From positions 17,542,595 through 17,606,594 of the forward strand of contig JACMZG010001908.1 of NCBI GenBank assembly GCA_018340805.1: a DNA stretch of 64,000 nt. The letters run 5' to 3'. The position numbers and the translations under genes were made by a program. Below are positions 23,389 to 34,929 of the stretch, in pieces. The notes beneath the pieces are model-generated. The model saw only the letters and a program-made list of their open reading frames with translations, had not been told where the DNA came from and did not search any database. The stretch comes from Microvelia longipes. Its lineage: Eukaryota > Arthropoda > Insecta > Hemiptera > Veliidae. Positions within the stretch are counted from its first letter, which is position 1, and each line of letters opens with the position of its first letter.

Positions 23389-24267
23389 TCAGATTTTGGA
23401 ACTACTTGTCTGTCTTTTTAATGTCAATAACTATCTTCAACCAAAATATACCGATAAATATAAATACAAGCTTATGTAAAAGAAATTTAGGTCAGAGACG
23501 TACCTAGAGCATCGGTAGCTCCGACCCCCCCCCCCCTCTTTATAAAGTTACACAAATATTTTATTATCACTAGTACTATGGGAAAATATGATAATTATCT
23601 ATATATAGCGAATAACCTCATTGTTGATCCATTTATGCAAACTCCCTAAAATAGGTAAGGCTTATATTCCTTGTAATTCCAAAAAAGTATAAGAATATTT
23701 ACCTCATCTAGACGAGAGTCTATCTCATCTACTGATACTTATATTTTTCAAGCATTAATATGTTCTGACCGACTCATGAAATTGTAAAAACTGGTACGAC
23801 ACATGCCCCCTCCCCCCATAAAACTAACCTACTCATATATAAAGAAGACTATATATAAAGCAGCTTTGCTACTTATAGGACCCGTTATACAAGTAATGTT
23901 TATGATACTAAGCCATGATATACTTACTTGACTAAGGGTATGTAGGAAACACAATAAGTATAAAAGAGGAAACAATTCTTACTATATGAGGGGTCCCTGT
24001 AATTTCTAGTGGATAGTCAATATTAAGCTCTATTTGGCTATGTATAATAATAAATGAGGTAGGGAAATTACGACTGGGGCCTCTTATGATAAAACAAACA
24101 ATATTGAGCTCTAATTAGGCCCTATGTAAAAGAGCTAACGCAACTCTGAAGCCCCTAGCTCCATTAAATAATTAAAAAGACTGTATTATACAGGAATATG
24201 GTCTCATTTAGAAATGATCGAGGTAGTAAACTCAGATAGGGATCAATGATAATAAGTTATTTTTTTA
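23389..24267. other. Non-coding DNA with a C-run
   Basis: A run of about 12 C occurs near 23525-23537. No gene recognised. Confidence 0.5.
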
Positions 24268-25090
24268 GATTATATGAGCATGCACTTTTTGGTCTCCAGA
24301 GTGGAGCCCTTTATATGATTGTGCATGCTCAAAATTTTTTTTAAAATCGCACAAATTTCAGTTTTTTTGAAATGAGTGGTTCCCTGTAAGTCGTGTGCAA
24401 ATCATGTAGAGAACATTTTTTTAAGAAGATAAAATTTTCAAGAAAACGAGTGTTTAATCATCAAAATCGGATGACTACCACTAAAGTTATGGCTCTTTCA
24501 AAAACAGCAAAAAATGGTTAATTTTTGTTAAGTCAGCGAAGTTCTTTGAAAAAATAATGGCTTTTTGTGAATTTTTTTGTCCATTTAAGAAATATCATAA
24601 CATTAGTTGCCGTTATCTAATTTTGAAGAAAAATCACTCGTTTTATAGAACATTTTATCAAATTTAAAAACTGTTCTCTGCATGCGTTATTAAGGTAAAG
24701 CGCAGGTGGAGAGTATTATAATAATCAATACGAAAAAGCCTCTCCACAAAGTTAATTTAATAAATTTCAAAACCGGCTTTCAACCAAAACGGCCATCATC
24801 AGTGCCTAAAAACAAAGTAAAAGAGACTAGAAAACACTAAAAAGAAGAAAAAGAAGTGCCTAAGATGATGACCGTTTTGGTTGAAAGCCGGTTTTGAAAT
24901 TTATTAAATTAACTTTGTGGAGAGGCTTTTTCGTATTGATTATTGTTCTCTGCATGTTTCGCACTTGACCTACAGGGAACCACTTAATGCAAGAAAACTG
25001 GAATTTGTACGATTTTCTAATATTTTGAGTGAGCGCATTCATATGAAGGGCTCTACTCTGAATAGGCAGACTATGCTTTTTCTTCATAAT
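24268..25090. mobile_element. Inverted-repeat element, arms about 145 bp, carrying a nested insertion
   Basis: The left arm 24268-24414 (TGGAGCCCTTTATATGATTG ... GTGGTTCCCTGTAAGTCGTG ... GTAGAGAAC) is mirrored by 24945-25090 (GTTCTCTGCATG ... CTACAGGGAACCACTTAATG ... CATATGAAGGGCTCTACTC). A 258-base loop separates them once the nested insertion 24685-24944 is removed. Confidence 0.75.
24685..24944. mobile_element. Palindromic insertion with 12 bp target duplication and hammerhead-like core
   Basis: Flanked by GTTCTCTGCATG at 24673-24684 and 24945-24956. Arms of about 80 bases are inverted copies (AAGCCTCTCCACAAAGTTAA, CAAAACCGGCTTTCAACC). On the - strand the left arm gives CTGATGA-TGGCCGTTTTGGTT-GAAA, a CUGANGA/GAAA pair with a GGCC/GGUU stem. 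The short loop has a purine-rich AAGAAGAAAAAGAAG stretch. Confidence 0.7.
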
Positions 25091-25355
25091 TTAATAAAAG
25101 GTATATTTTCATAAAAATTTGGTTTGAAGCAGTACAAAATGAGTCACATTTTTTAGGCCTGGCTCTTGGACTAAGTTATGCTTGTGTGTAACGTTTATTC
25201 TATTTTTTAACTTATCTACTCATTTAGCTCAGGTTATTTAATGCTTTGATTTAAAGTTATTAGAGCAAATATTATTTATTTTTTTAACTCGAGTTATTAA
25301 AGCTTAGATTATTTTAACACAAGCATTTGTGTGGACTCTCCTGCTTATTGATTAA

Positions 25356-25535
25356 CTCTACTAGCGCTGACATTCTTGATGCAAAGGAAATGTTAAGAAT
25401 CTCTACTAGCGCTGACATTCTTGATGCAAAGCAAATGTTAAGAATCTCTACTAGCGCTGACGTTCTTGATGCAAAGGAAATGTTAAGAATCTCTACTAGC
25501 GCTGGCATTCTTGATACAAAGCAAATGTTAAGAAT
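25356..25535. repeat. 45 bp minisatellite, four units
   Basis: Units begin CTCTACTAGCGCTGACATTC at 25356, 25401, 25446 and 25491. Because 45 is a multiple of three, open 15-residue repeats appear on both strands (TSADILDAKEMLRIS on +). No start or splice context makes either convincing. Confidence 0.95.
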
Positions 25536-26859
25536 CCTGACATTTGCTTGTTAACACTGTCAACAGAATTCCTTAATCGTCATTTTACTTTTTATGAAAC
25601 CATCCCATATTTGATATTGATTAAATTTATAAAAGTTACAAAAGAATATATTGTGTAAGACAGTATAGAGAGTATTGATAATGTGTATCATTGCCAAATT
25701 CGAAGAGTAATAAAACTATTTAGCTGAGGCAATTAATTTTATTTTCCATGTAAATGCTTAACAGATGAGTGGTGTATGGGCTGAGCACGCACATTTTATT
25801 CTACTATGCTCTTAACATTTCCAGGAACTAGTTCGGAGATTACTTTATGTTTTACTTTTCCCATACTTATGGCAAATAATAAAAAGTATTGCGTTCATAC
25901 TAGGATACATTATAATTGGATTGATATAACGAATTTTCGAAGAAAAGTTTCGTTCTAATGAGGACGTCTGCAAGCTATACTATTTTTTCAATTTTTGCTG
26001 TTCTTCGTACAAAAGAAAGTAATTCTTCTTTATAACAGTTAAACAGGCTATTAATAAAAATGTTGAATTCATTGACTATTGACCTCAAGATAGCAGACGG
26101 GGTTGCTCCAATGTTCGTGTCCAGACACGTTGAAACCTGCTCCACCCCACGTGGATTCTGATAACACCTGGTGCTACGAAATCTAAATTACTCTAACATT
26201 GGGGAGAGTTTACAATAAAAAATTTCCTTTGTACTTATTTCTTGATTAGTGGCTGGTTGTTACAGGTTTAGGTTTCTTTACATTCTTAAGGTAATAGAAG
26301 TACCTTCAATAACAGTTCTGGTTGTGATCAGTTAACAGATAGTCAAAATTCAGTTAAGGAAAGAATTCTATGAGTTTATTATAGTCCACCACTTTAAGGA
26401 ATTAATGTATTATACCAACTAGAAACTAAAAAAATGTTTTTACACATGTTGCTAAACTTTTTGACAACATTTTCTATTGTAGTCATTTTAGATTTGGATG
26501 TTTGAAAATAAATTTTGATTCGTCAAGGTGAATCTCTTAACGAATTTACATTGGGAAAATCGCTAATGGGATCGGCGTCATGGCGGTAGTCGGACCATGA
26601 CAAAATCCGTTTCAAAGGACCCAGATGTTTTAAATCAAACTTGCCACAAAAATCAACCTTAGGGAAGACACAAACCCCATTGAAAACCAGGTTTTCAATG
26701 GTTTGACGTCATTAACACGGTTTGCTGAGAAACATGTAAAATTCAAAGATAATATTGTTCGCCACGAATTAAGTCTTCATATATCTTTCTTGCCGATGCG
26801 ACCACTTAAAGGGACCAAAAAATAAAAAAACGGTAGTAATTTCCAAAAACGTAAGTTAA
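25536..26859. other. Non-coding DNA
   Basis: A GC-richer stretch at 26080-26200 has an uninterrupted minus-strand frame of about 67 codons without a start, possibly an old mobile-element fragment. Otherwise nothing. Confidence 0.45.
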
Positions 26860-27160
26860 AGTGGGGAGTCGGTAATAAAAATGATCCGGAGTCATTTTGA
26901 GTGCACTCAAAATCAGGGTACCTGGGTTCGAATCCTGGTAGAGACAATAATTTTTTTATCGTTTTCTTTTTCATTATATAAGTTTATAACTTCAAAATAA
27001 TTCTGGAGCGGTGGTCCGCAAGCCGGGCAAATTTACTTTTCTAGCTAAAGTTTCCGGTATGTGTCTTATAACCTGAGCAGTAACGTCACAACTTGTTATT
27101 TAATTTTTCAGAATTTTGCCAAAAAAATGCGCTAAAAATTAGCATAAACTGAGCGTCCAA
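26860..27160 (+). repeat. tRNA-like SINE family member (best-preserved head)
   Basis: A tRNA-like T arm with B box (CTGGGTTCGAATCCTGG) at about 26922-26938 follows an 18-base palindrome TTTTGAGTGCACTCAAAA. Downstream comes the core shared with five other sites (TTCTGGAGCGGTGGTCCG, CAAGCCGGGCAAATTTAC) and a tail with GAGCAGTAACGTCACAACTT. The head is too irregular to be a working tRNA. Confidence 0.65.
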
Positions 27161-27342
27161 TAATTGAGTTTTTCATTTTCTTTGATAAATTTGAAAATAA
27201 TTAAATAATTATTTTATTTAATTATAACATTTATTAATTAATTATTAATTAATTAAATATAATAATTATAAATATTTAAATAATTAAATAATTGTGACGC
27301 TACTGCTCAGGTTAAAAAAAAAAAAAAAAAAATATATATATA
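27161..27342. other. ATTAATTA-rich stretch and poly-A before the foldback element
   Basis: Low-complexity TTAATTAATTA sequence, then a run of about 18 A and a short TA run. Confidence 0.6.
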
Positions 27343-28881
27343 CAGGTGTACAAAATAAAACTCCCTTCCCGAAAGGAGGTGGTACTACAGCTAATTTCCA
27401 AAAAAAACTTCATATTAACTATGGTCCGATTCTCAACCGTTTTCCCACAAGGTCAAATTTTATGATTTTTTAAAACTCCTTGAATTGCATTCAGAAAATG
27501 GCATATATCTCAGAAAGTATACAACCTAGCTTCAAAATATTGAATTTGTTGGAAAGCTGAGGAAATTTCCTATAAGACAACATGATAGTTATATCCAAAA
27601 AGTATGTATTCAAGTGTCAAAAATAGGCATAACTCAAAAGTTTTGACAAAAAATGAAAATTTTGAAACTTTTTGACGGAACATTGAAGCTTAATGACCCA
27701 GTTTGAGAACCTCTTGTTGCTAGGAAAACTACCTTGAACACTCCTCTTTAAGGTGACACCCATAATTATACCCATTTGTAGGGCTACTTTTTGAGTTATG
27801 ACTGATACAAACTCAAAAAACACCCAAAAATACAAGTTTTTTTGTATTTCTTGTGAGTTAATCTATGGGGTCTTTATTGTCGAAAGTTTTTTAATTATAT
27901 TTTTTTTTAAATAAGGGATTTATAAACTATCAAAAATCCCTCCTGATGGAGTCTTGATTGACTGAACCTGTGTCAGTAAATCTTCTAAAAGTGGTTTGAA
28001 TAGTTTTCTTTTCAGGAACATTTCTATCAGGAAAACGTTCCTGATTTTCTTTGACTGCTGCCTGTGCGTCATATCATAGCAGTATATTCTGCCGGTGTGT
28101 AAACTGGCATATTAGAATAGATTGCTTAAACATAAACTGAGTTATACTTTAATCTTAACCAACCATATGATTGTAAACAAAATTAATAGACTAATTAAAC
28201 ACAATTATACCATTTACTTTTGGACCAAGAATAAAAAAAAAAAAAAAAATTGATTCATAAAATACCACAACCTATCCTCAGGAGGGATTTTTGATAGTTT
28301 ATAAATCCCTTATTTAAAAAAAAATATAATTAAAAAACTTTCGACAATAAAGACCCCATAGATTAACTCACAAGAAATACAAAAAAACTTGTATTTTTGG
28401 GTGTTTTTTGAGTTTGTATCAGTCATAACTCAAAAAGTAGCCCTACAAATGGGTATAATTATGGGTGTCACCTTAAAGAGGAGTGTTCAAGGTAGTTTTC
28501 CTAGCAACAAGAGGTTCTCAAACTGGGTCATTAAGCTTCAATGTTCCGTCAAAAAGTTTCAAAATTTTCATTTTTTGTCAAAACTTTTGAGTTATGCCTA
28601 TTTTTGACACTTGAATACATACTTTTTGGATATAACTATCATGTTGTCTTATAGGAAATTTCCTCAGCTTTCCAACAAATTCAATATTTTGAAGCTAGGT
28701 TGTATACTTTCTGAGATATATGCCATTTTCTGAATGCAATTCAAGGAGTTTTAAAAAAATCATGAAATTTGACCTTGTGGGAAAACGGTTGAGAATCGGA
28801 CCATAGTTAATATGAAGTTTTTTGTTGGAAATTAGCTGTAGTACCACCTCCTTTCGGGAAGGGAGTTTTATTTTGTACACC

Positions 28882-28884
<3 letters not shown>
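27343..28884. mobile_element. Foldback element with about 604 bp terminal inverted repeats
   Basis: The left arm 27343-27946 and right arm 28278-28884 are nearly identical inverted copies, starting CAGGTGTACAAAATAAAAC and ending GTTTTATTTTGTACACCCTG, with a 331-base unique centre. The arms even keep an identical 72-codon frame, and differ only by small indels near the tips. Both ends sit in TATATA sequence. No transposase; the 72-codon frame lacks an ATG and is probably not a gene. Confidence 0.9.

Positions 28885-28920
<36 letters not shown>
28885..28920. repeat. (TA)n microsatellite
   Basis: TA repeats flanking the right end of the foldback element; a shorter TA run flanks its left end. 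Confidence 0.9.
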
Positions 28921-28921
<1 letters not shown>

Positions 28922-28964
28922 TACAAACGCGAGAGGGATTGACGAGCAAGAATGGACGCATATT

Positions 28965-29830
28965 AAAAAATCGGGTATAAGGTACTTCGGAACTTTTTCT
29001 CATCTCATCGGATTCGCTTCACTCATCCTCTAAGCTTCAGACTCGCTTCACTCATCCTCTAAGCTTCAGACTCGCTTCACTCATCCTCTAAGCTTCAGAC
29101 TCGCTTCACTCATCCTCTAAGCTTCAGATTCGCTTCACTCATCCTCTAAGCTTCAGACTCGCTTCGCTCGTCCACAGAATACACAATTCGCTAAATTTAT
29201 ACTGCAGTATGTCTTCGGACTCGCTTCGCTTATCCCTAGATAGTAAATGCAATCGTTTCATTTTCAGCGGTCACCCATACAGCACTGACCCTCTCAATGC
29301 TGCTTAACTTTTATGATCCAATAAAACTCATAGATATAATTGTCGTATTGAAACAGAACTTAGTGCACTTATTTATTAAGTAAAAATTTACTTGTACTAA
29401 ATTTTAATCCAATTAGATTGTTTTCCGATTATTTACTTTAAAAAAAAAAAACGTATACAGATCATTTGATTAAAATTGAAATAATACTGATAATGAGATG
29501 AAACTCAATTCAATGTTTTCGCGTTTTATGATTTTTCGAAATTTTTGCTACGTCATTATTGCGGGTTTATGACGTCATAAAAATTCCTGATAGCACAACT
29601 AAACCTTTAGACTGATCATTTTTATTTTTAAGTTTTAATTCTCTAGCATAAATACACTGGGAGCTACGATGATAGCAGATCATACAGACAGACAACCACT
29701 TTGTGAAACCACTTGGGAAGCCTTAAAAACACCTAAAACTGATAATTACGGTGACATCCTGATTTCGGATTTCTTAGCAAACACAATACTTTCCCTATAT
29801 ACCTACAATATAAATGAGGAAAAGTAAAAA
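28965..29830 (-). mobile_element. 5S-promoter element, copy G (full length)
   Basis: Reads on the - strand from TTTTTACTTTTCCTCATTTAT to ...ACCCGATTTTTT. The 5S-like block is at about 29270-29325 (GTTAAGCAGCATTGAGAGGG, then TGTATGGGTGACCGCTGA). The pre-terminal motif is expanded into about six tandem 29 bp units. Confidence 0.85.
29012..29170. repeat. 29 bp tandem array inside 5S-element copy G
   Basis: Units of ACTCGCTTCACTCATCCTC and TAAGCTTCAG with a strict 29-base period (29041, 29070 and so on), nearly identical. Confidence 0.95.
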
Positions 29831-29963
29831 GATTCATATACGAGTAATATATCATATCTGGTGTTAAAATCCTTCCTCCTTTTATTAAAGAAGAAAGGGG
29901 ATCAAAATGGACTGGCAACCTGTAGTAGGATATCAATTATAGTTATTCATTTTTGTTTTTCAG

Positions 29964-30012
29964 AGAAGAATTAAAATCAATAACATAAATGGGTTTCAAG
30001 TTGGCACTTAAC
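29964..30012 (+). CDS. Candidate 5' coding exon, unknown gene
   Basis: A strong acceptor (TTCATTTTTGTTTTTCAG ending at 29963) and a strong donor (AAC|GTAAGT at 30012/30013) delimit 49 bases. All three full-length frames have stops, but an ATG at 29989 right after an in-frame TAA opens MGFKLALN to the donor in phase 0, as expected for a 5' UTR plus start-codon exon whose next exon would finish a signal peptide. No continuation was found within the window. Confidence 0.28.
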
Positions 30013-30172
30013 GTAAGTAATTTTGGTTTTAGTACTTCTAGGAATCAAAAGATGCTATTGTCTATTGTACTCTGAAATGGTAGCACAAAGATTTGACCAT
30101 TCACACACATGGACATGTTATAGCACTAAGCTAAAATCCTTCCTTGCTCGTTATGACATTTATCTAGTACAA

Positions 30173-30545
30173 GTAACCTTACTAACAGTACATAAGAGCT
30201 AATTTACTTCTTGGAAAATTAGATTAAAATAGTCCCTTTTATTACCTTTCAGGAGTCCCTTTTAAACCTTAAATTGCTTAGTTCACCGTGATCAAGTAAC
30301 TGATATAAGTAACTTTTGAAACATAGTTAGAGATAGTTAGTAACTAACAATACATAAGAGCTAAATTTCCATAGTTAATAACCTTAACAATCATAAGAGC
30401 TAATTTACATAGTTAGTAACCTTACTAACAATACATAAGAGCTAAATTTACATAGTTAGTAACCTTACTAACAATACATAAGAGCTAAATTTACATAGTT
30501 AGTAACCTTACTAACAATACATAAGAGCTAATTTACATCTTGGAA
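30173..30545. repeat. 43 bp tandem array
   Basis: Units of ACATAAGAGCTAAATTTACA / TAGTTAGTAACCTTACTAAC repeat with a 43-base period in the right half, more diverged on the left. The flanks (TTGGAAAATTA...CCCTTTTATTACC) are themselves duplicated on either side. Confidence 0.9.
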
Positions 30546-30872
30546 AATTATATTATAATATTCCCTTTTATTACCCTTCAGGAATGTTAACAAATAATGT
30601 TTGTTCTATATTTAACAAAAATATACTTGGTCTTCCTTTGAACTAAAAAATATAGGTTTGAATCCAATTATTCAAACCTTAGTTTTAAGAAAAACCAGAT
30701 CAAGTGTCAATGGAAATAGAGATATAAGAAATAAATGGTATCCGGGAAAAAATACAGACAAAAATTACTCGGGAAAACATACACAAGAAATATTACAGAA
30801 AAAATACACGGAAAAAAAGTACAAACGAAACACAGTAATCGCGTTTCAAAGAGATAGTTGTAAGATTGGCAA

Positions 30873-31686
30873 TACCGATGGCGGGAAATCGAAAGGGTGA
30901 TATTTTTTTTTATCATTGGATTAGCATGGGAGCCGATAAAAATTCTACTTTTATTTCTTTATTGTTAGTTAATTTGAAATAAATGAGTTAACAATTAATA
31001 GAACGATCATCGATGCTAAAATACTTCATACATTTTTTGTGTAAATAAACAATTTATTTAAAAAATTTCCCACATTTCATGGATAAATACTTTGATTATT
31101 CCAGGATTTTAAATATAGAATCAGGCTCCTATCATTATAGACTTGTATTGGTCCGATTCAACCAAGAAATAATAAAACCTAAACTTATAATTTATACAAA
31201 AATTTTACAAACAATATTGAAATTAGTGAGTTATTAATTATTTCATTTCAGTGAGTAATTAATCGTTGATTCACAATTAATAAATTAAAAAAACCATTAC
31301 GGTGAAAATCAGCTTGTTTCAGTTCATTTAAATACCTTTTACAACTACTTTAAACAATTCTAAAGCAATAAAAATGTAGTTTTGTGTGTTTGTGCAAACT
31401 AAAAATTGTTTAAAAGCAACATTCATTTACAACAAATAAAATAAAACAATATTGCGATGTTCAACTGCTTATCACTTAATTTAAATACTCGTGACAACCC
31501 ATTAAAACCCTATTTTTCAATGAAATAGTGATTCTACTGAGTTCATTGGCCCTAAAATTAATTAAATTAAAGCACTTTGAGAAAAAATTTAAAAAAATAA
31601 TCGTCACAATAAGTTAAACCAAAACACCCCATAAGGACTATAACAATGATCACCCTTTCGTTATCAATTTCTCATCAGCGACGGTG
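30873..31686. mobile_element. MITE family B, copy 1
   Basis: Inverted ends: CGAAAGGGTGATA on the left against TGATCACCCTTTCGTTATC on the right. Blocks such as GGATTAGCATGGGAGCC, TTCCAGGATTTTAAATATAG and TTATCAATTTCTCATCAGCG are shared with the shorter copy in an importin-4 intron (62943-63300). A motif just outside (CACCGTGGTCAAGTAACTGA at 31736) also occurs at 30283, before the tandem array. Confidence 0.75.
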
Positions 31687-32764
31687 GCTGATAATGTCCC
31701 ATTAAGTACTTTGATTGCTCACCATTAATTGCTTAGCTCACCGTGGTCAAGTAACTGAGATAAGTAACTTTTCTGAAATATAGTTTAAACTTTAAATTAA
31801 GTCATCTGAAGTTAAAAGTTAGTCAATTGAAAAAGTAATTTTTGAGACTGTAAGTTACAGATAAGCACAAACTTAGATATAACACAAAGCGTTGGGTTGA
31901 GTAGAAAAATCAACAAGTTAAAAATTGAGAAAATAAATTAACTAGCTTAATTAGTGTTATGCATAAAAATGATAAGAATTAAGTAAATAATTCAATCCAG
32001 TAAGTAAATAAATGAAAATGCATTTATGTTTTTATACATAACATGTTGCCTCTACTTTAATACCCGTCATGAGAAGGGTTACAATTAATACAATTTAGAA
32101 TTAGATTAGAATTATTATTATTATTAGAGATTCATTTTTTATCGTTATAATTGAAGTGCAGATGAATTAACTTTCATCTGTTGATTTATTCATCACATTA
32201 ATTGTGTTTTGTTCAGTTTAAGGTTAACTAAAACACTTATAGGTTGTGTTAATAATTTAACTAAACAAGTTTTAAATTCTGTCGGATTAACTTATTGTTA
32301 TATTAAGTAAGGTGATATTGGCGATATTTAGTGAGTAGAGTGATAGAGGTGATATTGAATAGATATGTCTACTTGTGTAACTAGATGTGTTGATATCCGC
32401 CTTTGTGGCTTTTCATAAAAAATTGATGCAATCTGCTTCACACGTGGTTTAAAGCCACGTGTTTTAAAGGAATGATCAACAGGTATTTTGTTTCTTTAAA
32501 TACGGGTTATCTCGATATCTTTAGTTTTAGCAGAACGAGAATGACGCACATTATTAGAATTTACAATTTCAATTACATATGTTAGATTGATTTTTCATAC
32601 AAAATCTTATTTATGGTACATAAGGTTATTTATGACGTGAACACGAGAAGGTTACACTTAAAGAAATTAGGTTTTAAATTATAGATTTTCTTTGCTAGTC
32701 CGACAGCAACTACAATTACTTACTTACTTGACAACGCAATCAGCATTTACAATCAAACGTCTTT
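31687..32764. other. AT-rich non-coding DNA
   Basis: Nothing recognised besides the duplicated GCTCACCGTGGTCAAGTAAC phrase at 31735. Confidence 0.5.
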
Positions 32765-32792
32765 ATTGCCACGACCCTAGGGTCGTGGCAAT
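32765..32792. repeat. Perfect 28-base palindrome
   Basis: ATTGCCACGACCCT directly abuts its reverse complement. A GC-rich AGGCTAGC/GGCCT repeat cluster follows to 32850. Confidence 0.9.
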
Positions 32793-33261
32793 AGCAGGCT
32801 AGCTTCAGGCCAGTAGGCCTGTAGGCTAGCCTCAGGCCTCAGCTTGAGTTTGGTACAGAAACTGGGCATGCCACTAATCACAATTTTTTCATAGCAGACT
32901 TCATAATATACTGATTAGTTGTTAATTTTTTATACAGTCAACGTAAAAGCAAGCTTTTTTTAACGCTTAAACCCGTTGGGTCATAGTAGTATTTTCTTTC
33001 GCTCAAATCTCACTCAACTAATCCACCCCAGAGTATTTAGACGAACTTAATCATGGTTAACTTAATCATTCATGACGGACTTAATCATACATGGTGGCAA
33101 ATATGACTAGTTCACAGTTTGCCTAGTTCATCTAGACCTACTACGTTCTGGCTAGCACCGACTACTAATTCCCAGTGTGGTTAGTTCATCTAATCTTACT
33201 AGCTTCGCTAATCACATTACTTGCACTTGGCTGCTCTTGTTCGACCATTTTGAGGTCTTCT
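32793..33261. other. Non-coding DNA with short CTAGTTCATC-type repeats
   Basis: Phrases like TAGTTCATCTAGACCTACTA and TAGTTCATCTAATCTTACTA recur between 33110 and 33205. No gene recognised. Confidence 0.5.
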
Positions 33262-33330
33262 CCTGGTTGGATTCGAACCCTCGACGTCTAGGTCGAAAGG
33301 CGAGCGCTACAAGACTCGGTAACATCTCTT
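33262..33330 (-). repeat. tRNA-like SINE head or tRNA pseudogene
   Basis: Read on the - strand: TTACCGAGTCTTGTAGCGC resembles an A box, then CGCCTTTCGACC, then GTCGAGGGTTCGAATCCAAC resembles a T arm with B box. Spacing is tRNA-sized but the acceptor stem does not close, so I do not call a functional tRNA. Confidence 0.5.
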
Positions 33331-34929
33331 GTTGTATCTCTAAAGAAATAGTTGATTTATTTCTTTGGTCTGTTTTCTATTTCTTTAATATGTTATTTAT
33401 TTGAAAGAAAAAAAAAGTTTAATAAAAACGCGAAATACAAAAATAAAAAGGCAAAAAGAAGAAATAACAACTCCGTTAAAGGGAAAATGATTACACGAAT
33501 CATTTGTTGTAACTACAGGCCTATTTGTAGTACAACTAAGCCAGTGGTTAACTAAATTACAGAAAGGTTATGTGAGGTGGCCCTAGTTAGGCCTAAAAGA
33601 AATTTTATCTCCGGCAGAAATTCTACCATTTGAAATCTATTAAGAACTAAATAGATATTTAATGAAGTCTTTATTCAAGATCAAGTTAAAGGCAAAAGAT
33701 TTTAAATCCAGAAAAGTATGTACATCATTCATTAGTTTTACGTTTCTTCAGTATGTACATCCAATCGGTTTGACAATTTTCTAGTCATATCGCACGGTTC
33801 TCTTTCCGATAGGTACTTTTCATCATTACATATATTTTAATTTTTACATTTAAACTTTTAGAAGCATAGGTCATGATAAAACTTCTATAAAAAAATAAAG
33901 TTCTATAAACTAAGAATAAGTGTATGTATATTTTGCCGCTGCACTTTAAATGTAAACAATTTTTTTAAGTTAATCGCAAAAGCAAACTTTCCGTAAAAAT
34001 CATTTGGGGGACAGGGGCTGAGTCCCGGGATAGCTTTTCAATCTTTGAAATGAAAAAGTAGACTTATGCAATGAAACTGGAAAAGTCCAAAGAAACTGGG
34101 GAGCTAATGTAATCCCATACATAATCCTAATGCATGGGAGGGCTTATCATCTTATCCCCCCTCCTTAACGTCCGCCCATGGTTAGGTCCTTGAAAAATAA
34201 TTTCAAGGCAATAAGAACCAAAATAGTGTTAGGAGCCCAATTTTCTCCAAATTGTCTTTAACATGTGTTTTAAAATAATCGCGAAGTAAATAACACAATA
34301 TTAAATTCGCTTGGGATAATCCTGGAGACATCCCAAGGATGTGATTATATTTTGCTAGGTTAGTTTTACGGTAATAAACTTCATTTATACTTCCATGGAT
34401 GTACCGGGATCCAGTGTACCCTAGGTTGTCTCCTTTATATCAGGAGAATATCTCGAAGATGTCTTGTCAGGACATATTGAGGATATCGGACTCACTGTTA
34501 TCCAAAAAATATAATATGAGGAATTCTCTAAAGGATAAATGTTTAAAAAAATTCTATATTAGACATTTAAATATTTATTTCACTGATTCTAGTACAGAAT
34601 CAGAACATGCAGAACTAATTTTGCAGTAATTTTCAGCCAAGCAATGTTAGATACATATTTATTCAATAAATGTGTTGAGAACATAATGCACGTTTTAAGG
34701 ATGTATGATGCAGAGACTGTACATCTCTAAGAGGTGGATAGAGGTGTCTTTTAGGATTTATCCTAAAGGAATTTCTGAGGATATTATGGTGTGTCAGAAG
34801 GTATATGGTACATACAGCCAGAGTTATTTCACTAAAGTACGAACAGGTGTGAAGTGAAAAAAAAGGGAAAGAAATCCGTTTTTAAGAATGATGTATGTTA
34901 ATAATATAAGTTGTAAAATTATAATATGT
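33331..34929. other. Non-coding DNA
   Basis: Between 34320 and 34800 short self-complementary words around GGATATCC, AGGACAT and TCCTAAAGGA are unusually frequent. No gene recognised. Confidence 0.5.

Noticed and set aside
25950..26185. Minus-strand open frame of about 67 codons (QNPRGVEQVSTCLDTN...)
   Set aside because: No start codon, splice context or family that I recognise; possibly an old mobile-element fragment, kept only as a note.
26870..26955. tRNA gene at the GGTTCGAATCC motif
   Set aside because: The T arm looks fair, but the D and anticodon arms are replaced by an 18-base palindrome; it belongs to the SINE family.
27617..28607. Identical 72-codon frames in both arms of the foldback element
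   Set aside because: They begin with TTG, have no homology that I recognise, and are identical only because the arms are duplicates.
33262..33330. tRNA gene
   Set aside because: A- and B-box-like motifs are present but the acceptor stem does not pair, so a SINE head or pseudogene is more likely.
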